From contig NC_081413.1 in assembly GCF_030272615.1 (NCBI RefSeq), positions 556,599,136-556,663,135 of the forward strand: a stretch of DNA of 64,000 bases, read 5' to 3'. This stretch comes from Cryptomeria japonica. Lineage: Eukaryota > Streptophyta > Pinopsida > Cupressales > Cupressaceae. The translations under genes and the position numbers were made by a program. Positions 10,546-23,990 of the stretch are shown piece after piece (the stretch's first letter is position 1; each line of letters begins with the position of its first letter). The notes below the pieces were generated by a model. It was given only the letters and a program-made list of their open reading frames with translations. It was not told where the DNA came from and ran no database searches.

Positions 10546-13500
10546 AAAAAAGTAAAAGAAACAAGATAAAGACCAAGGCAAAATACCTATCTGTCTATTG
10601 GAGACAACCAATAAAAATAATATTCTGCAAAGCAACAATGGAGCCCACTACACAATAACCAAGAAGTAAACCTGTTTGACTAAAATAAAATACTGTTATG
10701 TTATCTATCTGTAGCAGTGCCTGGAGCCCACTGCTTGGCCTCGAACACCAAACCTGCCACTGTCTTTTCTATAAACCCACAAAACCCATGCTGCTCTGTT
10801 ATGTTGTATGTCGTTTTAGATTACTTGAAGAAAACCAATCCCGTCCTTCGCAGAATGTTACCTTATTCTGGTTATTTGTTCTGGTTATATGCCCTTTTCT
10901 GATAAATCTGAAGCCTGCATACCTGTACACTAGCACTCAATCCTCAAGTTTTGTTACTCCGGTAGTACCTATCGGAAAGACAACAGGTCCCAGGATCGAA
11001 ACTCGATATCAAAGCATTTCCCTTTTCAACACTAGAAAGTTTTTTCCCTTTTCGTAAGGCAATATGTACAACCCTGCAAATGCCATTCACTTTCGTCTTA
11101 CACCACCTATATATATCCTTATAAAAAATTGAATACTCTGTTGATGATGATGATATGTTTAGTCTTGACTACTTTCCTGCACAAGAATCATTTTTAGGAT
11201 GCGAGAGTTTTTATTAAGACCCAATCTCGTGCAGAGGATAATTGAATGCACAAAGCAAATTCTATCCTCTACATTGAAACGATGGAGACATTGTCACCAG
11301 CGAAGAATTAGGCCTCCATACAAACTTTGCTCCATAGGAATCAAGTTCCACAACAATCCCCTAACTTCTGGAGGATTATATTTTACCATACCCACCATCA
11401 CAATGCTGTCTTCCACCATTTTATCAGATTTAGCCACGTCTATTACAGCTATGGTGCCTTCCATGTAGGAGAGGCCCATAATGCCAAAGCAGAATGGGGA
11501 CAATGACCAGCAAATTTAGCAAAGACAATGATGATTTCAAGTTTAGCTTGGATTTGCAGTATCGAAGGAGTAGGTTGATTCAGAGGAAGTGCTATCAATG
11601 ATGGAGGAGCTTTTCTCCAACGGCCAGATTTGGCTCTTGCATCTGCCTCCCCGTCTTCAATAGGGCTATGATTTTGACAAGCCTAGCGAGAGTTTCAAAA
11701 CTTGGGGTTTGTCTAATGTTTAGATGCCAAGGTTCTAGTTGAAGGAGGCGTTGTGGACAATTACTAAGCAGGGCAAGAACAGCGACTTTGAACCCTTTGC
11801 AGGAGTGCTGCAGGAGTCGAAGGAAGATGAACACCGGCAATAGGGATGAGATTGTTCGTCTGGGCATAGAAGTGGTCAGTCTTGCTCTCCGTTCCAAATT
11901 TTCAACTAAAACCAACAGAAATATTATCAAAATCATAACTTTTTCTCTTTATTGGGAGAGAAGGCTCGAACATCTACAATTTTACCCTTAACTCACATGC
12001 TACCAACATAATCTCTTTCTCACATATGAGATTCTTCTCCCAGCTTACCCTTTTTGGACACATCATATAGAATATGGAAAACAATGGTTTGCCTGGTTCA
12101 AAAAACATAATATTCCATTTTACAAGAAAGCGGCACAAATATCCTATCTTTGTCGACGATGGGACATAAAAATTTGTGTGTGGTGGCTTGTGAATGTACA
12201 ACCTCAAAAAAGGAGCTTTAACTATCCTCGTTGGGAAAAGCTTTTGACCACAAAATACTGACCTTATTAATTGTATCTAGACAATACAAGTGAAATTTGA
12301 TAACCCCACTACTCGCTAATAATGAAACAACATAAATGATCTTTTATAATCAGCAGCACAGTACAACAGAGGCAGCATAAATAATACCTGCTACTATTTC
12401 TATAGTTTTATACCCCTTTCAGATCTGTAATATAAGAAGTTAAAAATAAAATAAAATTGCAAGCATTCTTTGTATAATCCATTTGGTGTCTTTTAAAACC
12501 TGAAAAGCCATCTCTGTAGTTGAGTGAATATTGAAAACATTCAAATCTTCTTAAACCTTAAACAAAGGAAAAAAGTGCTTTGGTAACTTGAATTGCATAT
12601 ACTGAATGCATTAAACAGAGTCCAATTACATTTTTACCATTTCCCTGGTGATAAGTGACAAATCTCAAGAAAATGGCCTATCTGGAACAACTTTTCCTGC
12701 TTGAAATATGCTATCTGGCTCACAGGAAACGTGTCCGACATATGGAAGAAAAATTTTCAAGTAGAGACTTTTGGTTAGGAGGAAAATGATAAAGCCAAAA
12801 GATGGCTAAGCAAGCAATCCCATTTGGAAGGATGAAAGAAGATATAAACGGGGAGAAGAGAAAGACTTGAGGCTCATAGTCCACACCCACTTTATGTGTT
12901 TGATGATTAACTTGAGCCTTAAGAGCCATGGGTGAAAAATTTCCAGTTGAAAAATACAGATTTGTAGATAAAATGGCAATGCATATTGATGATCTTGACG
13001 TGTAACTCAAAAATGTCTTTGCAAGATCTGATATCTTGTAATATCTCCATTAAAGTCTTATTTGTATGTGGGCTGTAGATTTTTTACAGTGAAAAAAAAC
13101 CAATGAAATCAGGTGAGCTTACTGCTGAAACACAGTCTAGCAAAGGCATCCCATTTATCTAAGTGAAGTTGACACATACATTGAAGTGTATAAAGAGTAA
13201 TATCCATATCAATGAAACATTGGCATGCTGGAGTAGGAGTATAGAGAGTAAGACCCATATAAATCAAACATTGTGATGCTGAAGAAGCAAAGAAATTCAA
13301 ACACTCATAGATGTAAGTGAAATCGTAATGGCAAGTGAAGAGCAGAGGGATCCTATTTAAAATTGTGAAAAAAATGATCTCACAATCTTTAACAAGAAAC
13401 TCCGAAGAATCACATGTAATATGAGCAAATCAAAGACAATATGAAAACATGACAGTGATTTCCGGCAAACTGAAATTTGTTTAACAGCAACCTAACAATT

Positions 13501-13998
13501 GTTTCTAATTAAGGAAGGCAAGCCGCATGCGACAGTTGGTAGGAGTGACCAAGCTTAACATTCAAATGGTGAAAGGTGGTTTCTCACCATTCTCTCAGAC
13601 ATTTTTCTGAAAACAGGAGCCTAAATTCCACGTATCTTCCAAGTGCAAGAAAATAGCATTTCTTGGTCCCATTTGTAAGCTGCATTTGGAAAATGTTTTC
13701 AATTTGGAATCCACTTATCACCATGTGAATATACATATTGCATCAATGTTTGTCTCCACTTTGATCAACTTCAAGGAAGATAGAGATGTAGTGGAAGCAC
13801 TGGCAAGGGTTTCTATGACAAAGGATCTATTGGGCAGCCCAAATTAGGCTATGGCATCAGCCATGGGTCACCTAGGTTATCAACTTCCTATTGTGGGGTG
13901 TGAAGTCCGTGGGATGGTAACGATGGCTTCATTCAGATAGTTGGAGGCAAGATCTGTGGTCCTGGTCAATAAGGAAGAAAAGATACAAGAGGCAATAG
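10546..13998. other. Unassigned interval
   Basis: No gene I can support. Two minus-strand frames (11294-11503, 69 codons; 11595-11936, 113 codons) have ordinary composition but no motif I recognise and no splice context that joins them. The rest is AT-rich single-copy-looking DNA without tandem repeats or clear element ends. Confidence 0.4.
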
Positions 13999-15430
13999 TG
14001 TGATGTCCCCAATTTGAAATATAATTTAATAATAAATATTTAATAAATAATAATAAAATTAATATACAAAATAATAAAAATGAAAAACTAAATTAAATAT
14101 AACCAATGATAAAAAAAAAGATGATTAAGAATAAAGACTTGCAAGCATCCAGGCTCGCATACTGTCATTCTCCTACCATTATTGAGATAGTAACCACTGT
14201 ATGGAGTTTGGGAAATTACACTCCAAAGAGTATAACAAAACAGAAACAATAAACTATCCATTATTAAGACAAGTGTCTCCCAGTCAGCAGGTAAGATGAA
14301 ATAACATTATTGGCTAAGACGAATAAAGGAAATGAATTATCAAAAAAGGGGCATCAAACTATTATAAGAAGGAGAATCGGATCTGAAGAGAATGACGAAA
14401 TAGACAATGATAAAGAAGGATTAAATATTTATACAACAATGGAGACCATGCAACCAATCGTTGATGAAAAATATTATGACAAGGCAACAAAAATTAAGAC
14501 ACAATAGAAATAGTGTGAATTGAATAATGCCAACTGACTTATTAAAGGTAAATAATTGATTCATGGGCAACGGTCAAGAAGGACACGTATGATACTTGCA
14601 GTGGAACGTGTTTACTATAAGCACCGCTTGTTAGAATAGAGGAAGATATCGATTGGTATGAAGACAGTGAGTAATACTCCATGCCGGCGGACTATTACTT
14701 AATAAGTTATCCAATTATAATATGGAATGATGCGATTAACACAAGGAAAAGATGGTTGGTGATAAGACGTGTCTCCTTGGCATTGTGGCTTACCATTCCA
14801 CAAACAAGGTATAAGAAGGCATACAAATTCATTCTAAAGGGGGGAGAGATTTATCGGAGTTCTAATATTTGTATTCATAGTGGGATATGCTCGATGGAGT
14901 AATTGCCTTTGGCATCGAATTGGTTTATATATGGTTTTCTATTCCAGAGGGAAGAGTTCTTAGCAAGGCCCAAGGCCCAAATATCGTGTGCACAATCCCA
15001 AAACGGCATATATCAGAGACGACACCATTATTGTATGCAGTTCAAACAATAATCAGAAATGACACCATTGCTTTTGCAATACTTCAACGTAATAATCAGA
15101 CCATTGAGCAGATCCGAACTATTATTAGTAAGTTACAGGCAGTAATATCTGTGTGCTTAGTGGTATGTGGGATGTTCTTAATATGTATGCTTAATATATA
15201 AGCCTGATAGCATTCTTATGTAGAATTAATAATGATATAAATTTAGATAAAAATTATAATAATAATAATAAATTATTATTATTCTTATTCTTATTCTTAT
15301 TCTTATTCTTATTATTCTTCTTCTTCTTCTTCTTCTTATTATTATTATTATTTTATATGAATTGTTCTGGAGTAAAACGTATATTATAAAACTATTTAAA
15401 ATAAGTAATAATATAATAGAACTAGCAAAA
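13999..15430 (+). mobile_element. LTR-like segment (possible solo LTR); 3' end not fixed
   Basis: Begins TGTGATGTCCCCAA, the kind of start seen in plant Gypsy LTRs, after AATAG. An AT-rich first 100 bp follows, and a promoter-like TATATAAGCC lies at 15195-15205. I could not find the matching CA end or a second AATAG in the right place, so the end given is only an outer guess. Open frames at 14681-14902 and 14887-15201 have no recognisable domain. Confidence 0.35.
15255..15352. repeat. ATT / TTATTC / TTC microsatellite
   Basis: A compound simple repeat: AAT units, then TTATTC units, then TTC units, then ATT units, nearly uninterrupted over about 100 bp, 330 bp downstream of the RABF1 stop codon on that gene's strand. 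Confidence 0.9.
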
Positions 15431-15677
15431 CATTAGGTCCTTGCCTAAACACCATTCCAAAAGAAAACATAATGACGATGTCAATAAAGATCTCACTATC
15501 CACCGTCAAGTCAGTGAGATACAATATGTTCTTTTTTTAAAATAACATCTCCGCTCTTTGCCAAAATAGCTTTACACAGGAGATATCAAGAACACTATAC
15601 ATTTCATGCAAGGATATAAATTGTTTTGACAAAGCCACAAACTAAGTAGCTTATAGTACACAATCATCAAGATTCTC

Positions 15678-17987
15678 TTATGATGGCAATGGAGTTGTTC
15701 GAGGCAAACGCTTTGCAATTTCCTGGAAACCCAAACAAATAATAGGAGTTAGCTTTGCCATAGACAAAAGAATAAACGATATTTTGAAATAAACACTCCA
15801 ACTAACCAAATAAGCATAGAGTCTGAATAAGGGGTATGAATCACAATGTATTTCTTTTGAGTAACCATGGATAAAATCAAGAAAACATACTTTCCCTAGT
15901 TTACAAATCTAACTTTATGATTTTACAAACATCTGCAATTTTAAATAGCTGAATCCTAAGGGCATTTTAGATGAAAAGCCATTTATAAGGGGTATTTATG
16001 CCCTGTCTTGCTATTTTTTATTACTGCCTTGTCAACTAAGGGACTCAAATTTTGGTCTATTTAAAGTTTTTGCAAACATCCAAAATAGATTACAACTAAG
16101 AGTCTCCATGTGCATTGTATCTTCACAATATTAGAACTATAATCGATAGATAATCAATTTCCCGTCCAAAGGACCAATCTCTAGCAGTAAACTGGAGAAA
16201 TTGTCATAATGATAACCTAGGTTTGAACATTGCAAAGTGCACTCCCTGTGTTTATATTGCTGTGAAATTAAATGAGATTAAGTAGACAAGAGTCGATGCA
16301 GATACAGGATAATATTTGATGAAATAAATACCCCCTAGATAAGTCTTCTCATCCAAAAGACACCTATCGGTAATGTGAGATGTGCCTTTCCATTTGAGGA
16401 AAGAAACCTATTGAAGCCTTCACACACAAAGCGTTGTAAATAGCTTTAAATCATATATGAATGTTAATACCGAACTATCCAAATGTTTGACCAGCAATAT
16501 GCAAGTACTCGTCAAGTCAAAAAAGGGCTGACAAACATGACATTTATTTGTCGCCATGAACTTATTCGCTTACATAGTTTTAATTAATAGTGTTTTGTTT
16601 TGCCAGCCTGTCAAGGTTTCTACAAAAAAATTCCACAGAAGAGCTAGAAGTGTCTGACATTGTCTTGTTACAAAACATTCACTGTATAATTCATCTGTTT
16701 GTGCATACTGAAAAATTTAGGTGCTTCTGGCATCCATCTAAATCCTTGTGTCCCAATCTTTCTAATAAATTCTTGTAAGGCAATAATAGTGTATAATTTA
16801 AAACTTTGCTATTATATCAAAGTGTGTTAAAAATCCTGGCCTATGAGATGGTACACACAAATGCACATGAACCTGCACACACAGGCACATGGGCACACCA
16901 ATGCACATGCAAACATGCACACACACACACACACACATATGGTTATTTTCTAGAACCAGGTTATTATGGAATTCCATATTTGAAAAGTTCTCCTCTCATA
17001 TGAATCCAGATTCCCTTACATGACAACTGTATAGATATCTTAAATACATATATCTAAAAGATGCCAAAAGATATCATATGCTTGTCTGACTTATGTCTAC
17101 TCTCAATGCAATTTGGGAATCAATTCCCTCTTCAACTTCCAAAGGATTGGAGAAAGTGGTTAATGTGCCCTAGCACCTGTGATCCACTGTTTTGCAGCAA
17201 CTTTAAATACTCTGCCTGTCCACATATTCATTGTATTGCCAGGACATTTAAATTACGTAGTTTTATTTCATAGTGGTATTGTATTGCCGGCCCACCAAGG
17301 TTACTGCCAAATTTTTCCATGGAAGAGCTACAAGCACCTGCTAATTCTTGTTACAAAATATCCATTGTATAACTCATCTATTTGTTCCTACTGAAATATT
17401 TGGATGCTCGTGCCATCCATCTAAATCCTTGTGTCCCAGTCTTCCTCAATGCTTAATAAATTCTTGGAGGCAATAAGAGTATATAATTTTAAACTTGCCT
17501 GTCCACATATTCATTGTAAATTCAAAAAAAAAGAAAAATACCAAATACCTCAAATAGTTGGTTTATGTTGTCAGCTGTTTTTGCTGAAGTTTCAATTAAG
17601 AACATACCATTGGCATCCGCATAATCTTTAGCAACCTAAAAGCAGAAGCAAAGAGTGAGCATCTAGATATAATGTTTGATTACTATCAGTTGCATATTCA
17701 TTTTATCATTACTTTAAAACCAAGTGCAGTTAACAAAAGATGATATACATATGGCACAAAACCAAAATAGTTTCTTCCTTCACACTTACATTAAAATAAA
17801 ACAAATTGTTAAAGATCATTCGATAGATGCTAACAAAGAAAAAGGAATAAAAGTTGTGATTTCAAAATAATAATATGGAACTCTGCAATCTACATACTTG
17901 AGTTTCGACAGCCCGACTGTCTTCAAGATCAGCCTTGTTCCCAACTAGAGCCATCACAATATTGGGATTTCCATGCTTTTGAAGCTC
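15678..17987 (-). CDS. RABF1: RABF1/ARA6-type Rab5 GTPase, last three exons (partial)
   Basis: Three minus-strand exons join in frame. 17987-17898 (30 codons) starts [11 protein letters not shown] and contains the guanine-binding NKAD motif. 17635-17549 (29 codons) contains the G5 motif ETSAK followed by [10 protein letters not shown]. 15722-15678 ends [14 protein letters not shown] and stop. Introns are 17897-17636 (GTATGT...TTTTAG) and 17548-15723 (GTATTT...TTCCAG). The LVGNKAD and [15 protein letters not shown] wording and the short tail without C-terminal cysteines match the plant-unique RABF1 (ARA6) class, which is N-terminally acylated, rather than prenylated RABF2. These GTPases act on endosomes in fusion with the plasma membrane or vacuole. 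The P-loop, switch and N-terminal exons should lie at higher coordinates; I did not find them, so they may be beyond long introns. No decay is seen in the exons. Confidence 0.87.
16598..17501 (-). repeat. Diverged direct duplication inside the last RABF1 intron
   Basis: Two copies in the same orientation, about 16598-16808 and 17276-17501, share long runs such as CATCCATCTAAATCCTTGTG and AATAAATTCTTG, at perhaps 70-75 percent identity by eye. A shorter phrase, TCCACATATTCATTGTA, is also repeated at about 17219 and 17501. Between the large copies is a CA/TG-rich stretch (about 16846-16938). No LTR or TIR signature is visible. Confidence 0.65.
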
Positions 17988-19431
17988 CTGTTTCATTATA
18001 GAAGGTTAGGGTCCGCCAAAAAAAGGTCAATAATGTAAAAAAAACAGTGTAGCCATCACATCATTAATTATTGTCTAGTACGGTTGAGCTTAAAAAATAT
18101 AATAAGTACAAACTACTTTAGGCAACGCAATATTTATGGCAGTTATGTTTTCATATATGTAATTCAAACGAAATTACACACAAGCTCTAGATAACTCCTG
18201 TTAGAAATATATTCACCTATAATTATAAAAAAAATGGAGTAAGACAGCTCAAACTTACTGCATATCTAATATGTCTGAAGTATGTCATGCCACACACTGT
18301 ATGCCCTAAGCGCATTGAATTCACAGTACTTTATTAACTCAGATGTGGCTATTTCAACACTAGAAACAGGAAGACACATGGCAATTAGTTCCCTTGGATT
18401 AACAATCCAGGAATAAAGTTTTCCCTTGTAGTAATTCTCCAAATTCCAAATTCTACCTTTATGATAAGTCTATCTATAAGACATTGGTAAACCCCATGCT
18501 ATTCTGATATAGTGGAAGCTTCTTGTTTATAGGAAGTGGGTATATTCTATTAATTGAAGTGACAAAAGTGTTTTATTCATTTGTAGCATATGATTCACCC
18601 TTGAAATTGGCACCAATGAAAAAGCATATCTGTACAACTTTTCAAATTTAAATTATGACAGACCCCAGCATTTTTAATTACCCAAGGGGTGACGAGAGGG
18701 GCTTGATTCAAGGAAGAAAACAAAAATGAGGAAGTGAATATTTAAAAGAAGGCACAAATTGTCACATGAGTTGAAATTAAGTGAAGTTTTTAAGAGAAAA
18801 TCATTCTAGTGAAACACTGGAATGTGCCCCCTCCATTTGACATACCCCCTAGGATTGGAGGATATGCTAATAATGTCCCTTGGCATTTTAGGAATTAAGT
18901 TAAATCCAGATGTCCTAGCCACCCAAAGGGTCACATGGCTAGCCATTCCTAAGAGCACTGTTTCCTCTAACAATCAACAACAGGGAAATGTATTAAAAAC
19001 TTTCAAGCTGATTCTATATAAGCGATTAACAAATGTATTAATATCATGAATGGCAGAGAAATTGCTTAAAAAAAAAGGAGAGGGAAGGGGTTTGATTGGG
19101 CGAGGGACATGAAAGGAAGGGATACGTGAGGGGTGGCGAGAGAACACATATATGTGGAATACAACTTTAAGATGACTCATTTTATAGTTTCCACTCATTT
19201 TTTATAAAACTCTATGGCATGACTTCTCTTTACTGTTTAGGATATGTTCAGATTACAAGTCATGTTTCCTTCAGCATTTTAAATGCTCACGGTGAACACT
19301 GAAAAAAGGGGGAAACAATAAGAAAGAAGCATTAAATAAGAATGCCACCCTATACCTAGCATACACATCTGCTAGAGCATAAAATATGTAAACAAATGAC
19401 CAAATACAGTGAGTTTCTCACCACATAAACT
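17988..19431. other. Unassigned, probably intronic to RABF1
   Basis: AT-rich sequence upstream of the exon at 17898-17987. No further exon of the GTPase (P-loop, WDTAGQE or YYRGA region) was recognised here on the minus strand, nor any element boundary. Confidence 0.4.
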
Positions 19432-20185
19432 ATTGTTGCCCTAAGTGTTGTGCTCCAAATCATTTATTGATTGTTAAAGTGAATTTCGTTGCTCATTTTT
19501 GTAACACAATCTTGCTGCATCCAATTCTTCTTCTTGAAAAATGACTTGTGGATTGGTCAATTTATAGAATTTGGATAGAAGTGGTGGATGGATAAGATTA
19601 GATCTTGTGTGATCGAGAGATAAGGTTGATCTATATGCAAGTGAGGAGAGGATGACAAGTAACATCATATGATTGGTGCACATGATTAGGGCAATGGTTG
19701 AGAAGAGATGGAGGGTGGAGATTTGACCAAATCTTGAAAGGTAGAGACTGAAAAGGATCTTTTTGGAGGCTTGTGCACTTGGAGCCGGGCACAAGATTGA
19801 CTTTGTTTATATTAAACAAAGTGATAAAGGAATGTGCAAAGGATTAATTAATTGACTAATCCTGATTTGTTTATTGAACTAATGATAAAGGAGAATTTAG
19901 AGGAATCAAATAAATATTGTGTATTTATTTAATTTATAGGAGGATGTTAGGGAAATAACTGATTTAATTAAAGTTGAATTAGTTAAAATAATTGAATAAA
20001 TAAAATTAATTTATTCAATTAATGTTAGAAGAAAGGTTCGATTGGTTAATTAAATAGTCGAGAGTCCAAGACTTATTTAATTAACGTTAAAGGAATGACT
20101 TAAGTTAATTAGTGTTAGAAGCAGATATGTGGGGTGGATCTAGTGTGATGTTGACAAATGCAAAAGTGCATTTTAGGTGTCTACA
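19432..20185 (-). mobile_element. LTR-like segment with TGTAGACA head (minus)
   Basis: Read on the minus strand it starts TGTAGACACCTAAAATGC at 20185, the same head as the LTR ending at 5548. It continues through a TTAATTAA-rich stretch (19840-20100) and a TATA-like TTCTATAAATTGACC (about 19554-19570), and could end ...GGGCAACA at 19432. No matching 5-bp duplication was found, so it may be a truncated copy. Confidence 0.35.
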
Positions 20186-22796
20186 CTCACAACCAAAACG
20201 GTTGAGCACAAAATGAGGTCACTCAACATCAATTACTTAAAACTCGATTCCAAACCCCAACAACTAAACATCCCCAAAATCAATGAAGCTTACTGAGCTC
20301 TAGTGAACCCTACTGACTTGATTTCTATAGGCTATATGCCATTCCCGATCAAACTTGTTGAGAATTGTCAGCTACAGTCAAGTCAACAAGTTTTGATTGA
20401 CTCCACAGCTACAAGAATTCTCTTCTATTGTAATGATTAATTTAATGCTCACAAATGTAAATCATATGCACGTATATAGTAGAAGTTATAACTAAGGAGG
20501 GTGCTTTTGGATCTTTGATTAACATTGTAATTAAAGTTAGTTCAAGTTGTAATCAAGTTTTAATTTCTGAATGTTGATAAACAAAGCAGCCTACATGGGG
20601 CCATGCAACTCCTTATGATATATTGGACGAAGAGTGCACGATCATCTTATGCTGCCCAAAATCTTGTCAATAATTTAGACTTAATCACGTCTCATCCTAT
20701 GATACAACTATCATCGAAATGATAAAACCAATCTGCTGCTCTAGCCACCAGCATTTCAACAGTGAGACATAAAGAAACAGCTGCATGTTAAACCCCAATA
20801 ATCGCAAATGCAGTGATGAAGTTTAATAAATGTTCATTGAGGTGTTGAGATGCATCTCTAGAGAATTTGGGAAAGCCTTTCTGAGATCTGTGAGGAAGAT
20901 TGTTGTGTTATTCCAAAGCAACAGATCTGATGTGATTTCCCAACGGCAAAGGTGGATTTTTTGTAAACATTAGTTGGACAATTTGTGTCAAAGGTACCGA
21001 TGTCAGTGTAAGAGCTTGGCTTGATCTGTTGCCTATTGGTTGAAAATAAGATGATCTAGGCATGCCAACTAATCTAGTTACCTTCCTCCTGGTGAAGTAT
21101 AGTCAAAATTTTGATCCTCTTGGAAATAAAAATAAAAATCAGATTCATCACCTGTTTGGATTCAACAAGTGACTATTCTGTCCACCTGAATGTATTGCTT
21201 ATTACTGTTTTTGATTTTGTGCAGAATAAATAACATGAATTATAAGGATTCCTAGAGGAGCAAGAACAAAAAGAGTTGGAAGCCCAACAGCTACAGCAAT
21301 TCTGTATTCTTCTTCAATTAGCACGGTGGCCATTGAACCGCTAAAACTAATCTCTCAGGATTAGCCTGCTAAAATAGAAGAAACATTCTACCAATTCAAC
21401 AATGTGGCTGCCGTGCTAAATAAGACGAAGACAGAGATCCTGCATCGTGTCCATTGTCAAACACTATGGACCTATACATCATTTGTGAGTGGTGATTCCA
21501 TAAATGAGGTCAAACCCCTGCAAATGGTAAAATACATGATGAAGCAGCTGCCCAAGGACTATGATATGGAAGATTTGGTAGAATCCATTGACAGATAGAA
21601 GCTAGGAATGAAGATGACCGATGTGCAAATGGTACATTGGGATAGACTTTGCAAGTCACTTCAACAAAATGGTGGCTTATTCATGATATTCAAGTGGGTG
21701 ATTGGATGCATTCAAAACATAAGAGAGTTGTGGGTTCCAAGTCCAGACCAAAGTAAATTCCATAGAAAAATAGTAAACAAACGCAAAAAATAAAGTATTT
21801 AACTGAATTTGATTATCCTGTTCTGCATATGTATCCTTGCATTGAGCATTGAATATATTATGGTAGGCCCACATTTCTATGTGTAATTTTGTTTTATACC
21901 AAAAACATAGTATTCCTCAAAGGATGTGTACAGATAATAGTGTCTTGGCAAGATATGGTGGAAGATTTCACACAAACATTCACATTTGAGGTTCTTGAGC
22001 TGGCAATATGAATAGATAGACTTGTGATAATCCCAACAACTTTTGTATTCTTAGGACCTAGCAAGTACAAATGAAATGCATGAATATGAAGATGAGACTG
22101 GAAGGAAAGGCAAAGAAAGAGAGAGAGAGTATGAAGATGCCTTCCAACTCTAAAGACACGACATTTTGGCTCAAGGAGGAATTCAGCAAAGAACTTGTGT
22201 TCAAACAAGAAAAGAGGATTAAAAAAGATTCCAAGGTTTGGAAGCAAAGGAAATCTTCCCACCAAACAGCTACAAATAACGTATTCAAAACTTTGTGAGT
22301 AAACAATAATTGTAACTTCACAAAATTGTGAGATATGAATGCAGAATTTTATTTTTTGTTGCCTAGTGTTGGTTCTCCCTCAAATAGCTAGTGGTGAAAT
22401 TAAGAGCCTCCCCCTAAACTACTTGTAATTATGCAACTCTTGAATAATCAGCTCTCACCTCAACCTTAGGTGTCATGCTCCGAACACATTTTGAGAGGCC
22501 CTCCATAACCTCCAAATAATATCAAAAAGTGCACTAGAAAGAAAGACTTAAAGCTGAATTACTATCCTATGAATGGGTTGGTGGACTTGATTGTTCCCCC
22601 TTCGATTAATGATCTCCCCTATGGTAGTTTGGCCTCATAAATGTACCCAATTGAGTTTTGCTTACCATACGCCTATAAAAAAAAAAACAAATTAGAGTGA
22701 CAATTAATATATGTATTTTTTAAAATTGAAATTAATAGATTCCATTTGAATGTAAAAAGAAGTTTGAAGTTGCCTTGATGATCTTTGTAGCTCTCC
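20186..22796. other. Unassigned interval
   Basis: Short plus-strand frames (21404-21598, 21608-21793, 22071-22298) are rich in Lys/Gln and could be scraps of an element Gag, but no zinc knuckle, protease or RT motif is present. I see no RNA gene or repeat array. Confidence 0.35.
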
Positions 22797-23990
22797 TCAC
22801 AAAGACATTGTCAAATATTGTCTTTGCAACCATCTTCCAACAACTTTATTTGACTTTGATGAATGTAGCCATGTTTTGCTCACAAACATCTGCTTCAAAG
22901 GTGTTAACAAACTACATATGCTTTGCAATATGAGGAAGTTAGTTGCAAACCATGTCACACTCACTTGCACAAGCTCTTTCTCCTTGGTGTGATCTTTCAT
23001 TAAGCTAAGAATCCAAGGGTGATTATAGATGTATTTGGTGATGTACCTAGCTTCTTTCACCACCAGTCTCACCCAATCAATTTTGCCTATGTCCTACAAA
23101 AGAAGGTCTAGACAATAGACATTCCAATAAAGTGACAAGTGTCTCTCCTAAAACAGTCCCCTCTTAGTTGTCACGTATGCTACTGCATTGTTGGGTATGA
23201 CGTGCCTCGCGTTTTTAACATCTACCTCTAAAACAATGTCTTCCAACATTAAACTCAAATTTTATGCATTGTTTACCTTATTAGATGCATCTATGGACTT
23301 TAAAAACACCATCTCACCATTCGATAACACTAAAGTTGATGAGAGTTGATTATGTCCATTTGTAAACCCCTCTAAAATTATGGTGCATCCAAACTTATGA
23401 CACAGCTTCCTTTGTTCTTCCAGATTGATTTTGCATCAATGGAAGCCTTTTAAAAAAACAACCCACTTAAGTCATATGGAAAGGGTGTCTTGTACCCTTT
23501 CCTTGCAACTACTCCAAGACCAAATACTCTCAATATGGAATCAGCAGATTGAAAGGCTATTGTAGTATCAGAAATTAGCATAAGCCATATCTACTTCCTC
23601 ATACATCTCCTTGTCTCATGGTGTACCTTCAAGCAAAAGTTGTTCTCTAGGTGTGTTTCAAGGTACAAAAATCCCTATTTCTACTCAAGCTAGATGAAGT
23701 AGATGTACCATGCATGTGGGCCACAACTGAAACCCACAAGCTCTATCATATCCAACTCTATTTCTTGCACCAATTTGAGATTAATGGCTATTAGTATGGC
23801 TATCTTTGTCCTCAGCTTATCTAGTTTCTTTTAATCTGTCAATACATGGGTTACCTACATCCCTTGCTCTACATCTTCGGTACCATTGGGACAACCTTTA
23901 ACATCATGGCCAAGAATAAATGTATGGGACAACTTTAAGAATACAATGGATTCATTCCAAAAGTGACTTGTTGGCTTCAACTTCCTCACA
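22797..23990 (-). pseudogene. hAT-type transposase remnant (BED finger, DUF659)
   Basis: Minus-strand reading in pieces gives the order seen in plant DUF659/hAT transposases. There is a BED-finger tail GHDVKGCPNGTEDVEQG (about 23910), the pre-domain DTTIAFQSADS plus YKTPFPYDLSG (about 23470-23560), and the DUF659 core FGCTIILEGFTNGHNQL then MVFLKSIDAS (about 23290-23400). DIGKIDWVRLVVKEARYITK and WFATNFLILQS follow (to 22797). At least four stops and several frame changes interrupt it. The C-terminal dimerisation segment is absent below 22797. Live relatives bind element ends and catalyse cut-and-paste transposition in the nucleus. No TIRs were identified around it. Confidence 0.75.

Noticed and set aside
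10970-11040. Possible primer-binding site (GATATCAAAGC) after a CAGGTCCCAGGATCGAAAC stretch
   Set aside because: No LTR end, no repeat partner and no downstream gag; left unassigned.
11294-11936. Minus-strand frames as exons of a host gene
   Set aside because: No motif, no consistent splice sites and no in-phase joining; evidence too thin.
19474-19794. 106-codon frame on the minus strand
   Set aside because: Overlaps an LTR-like segment and shows no domain.
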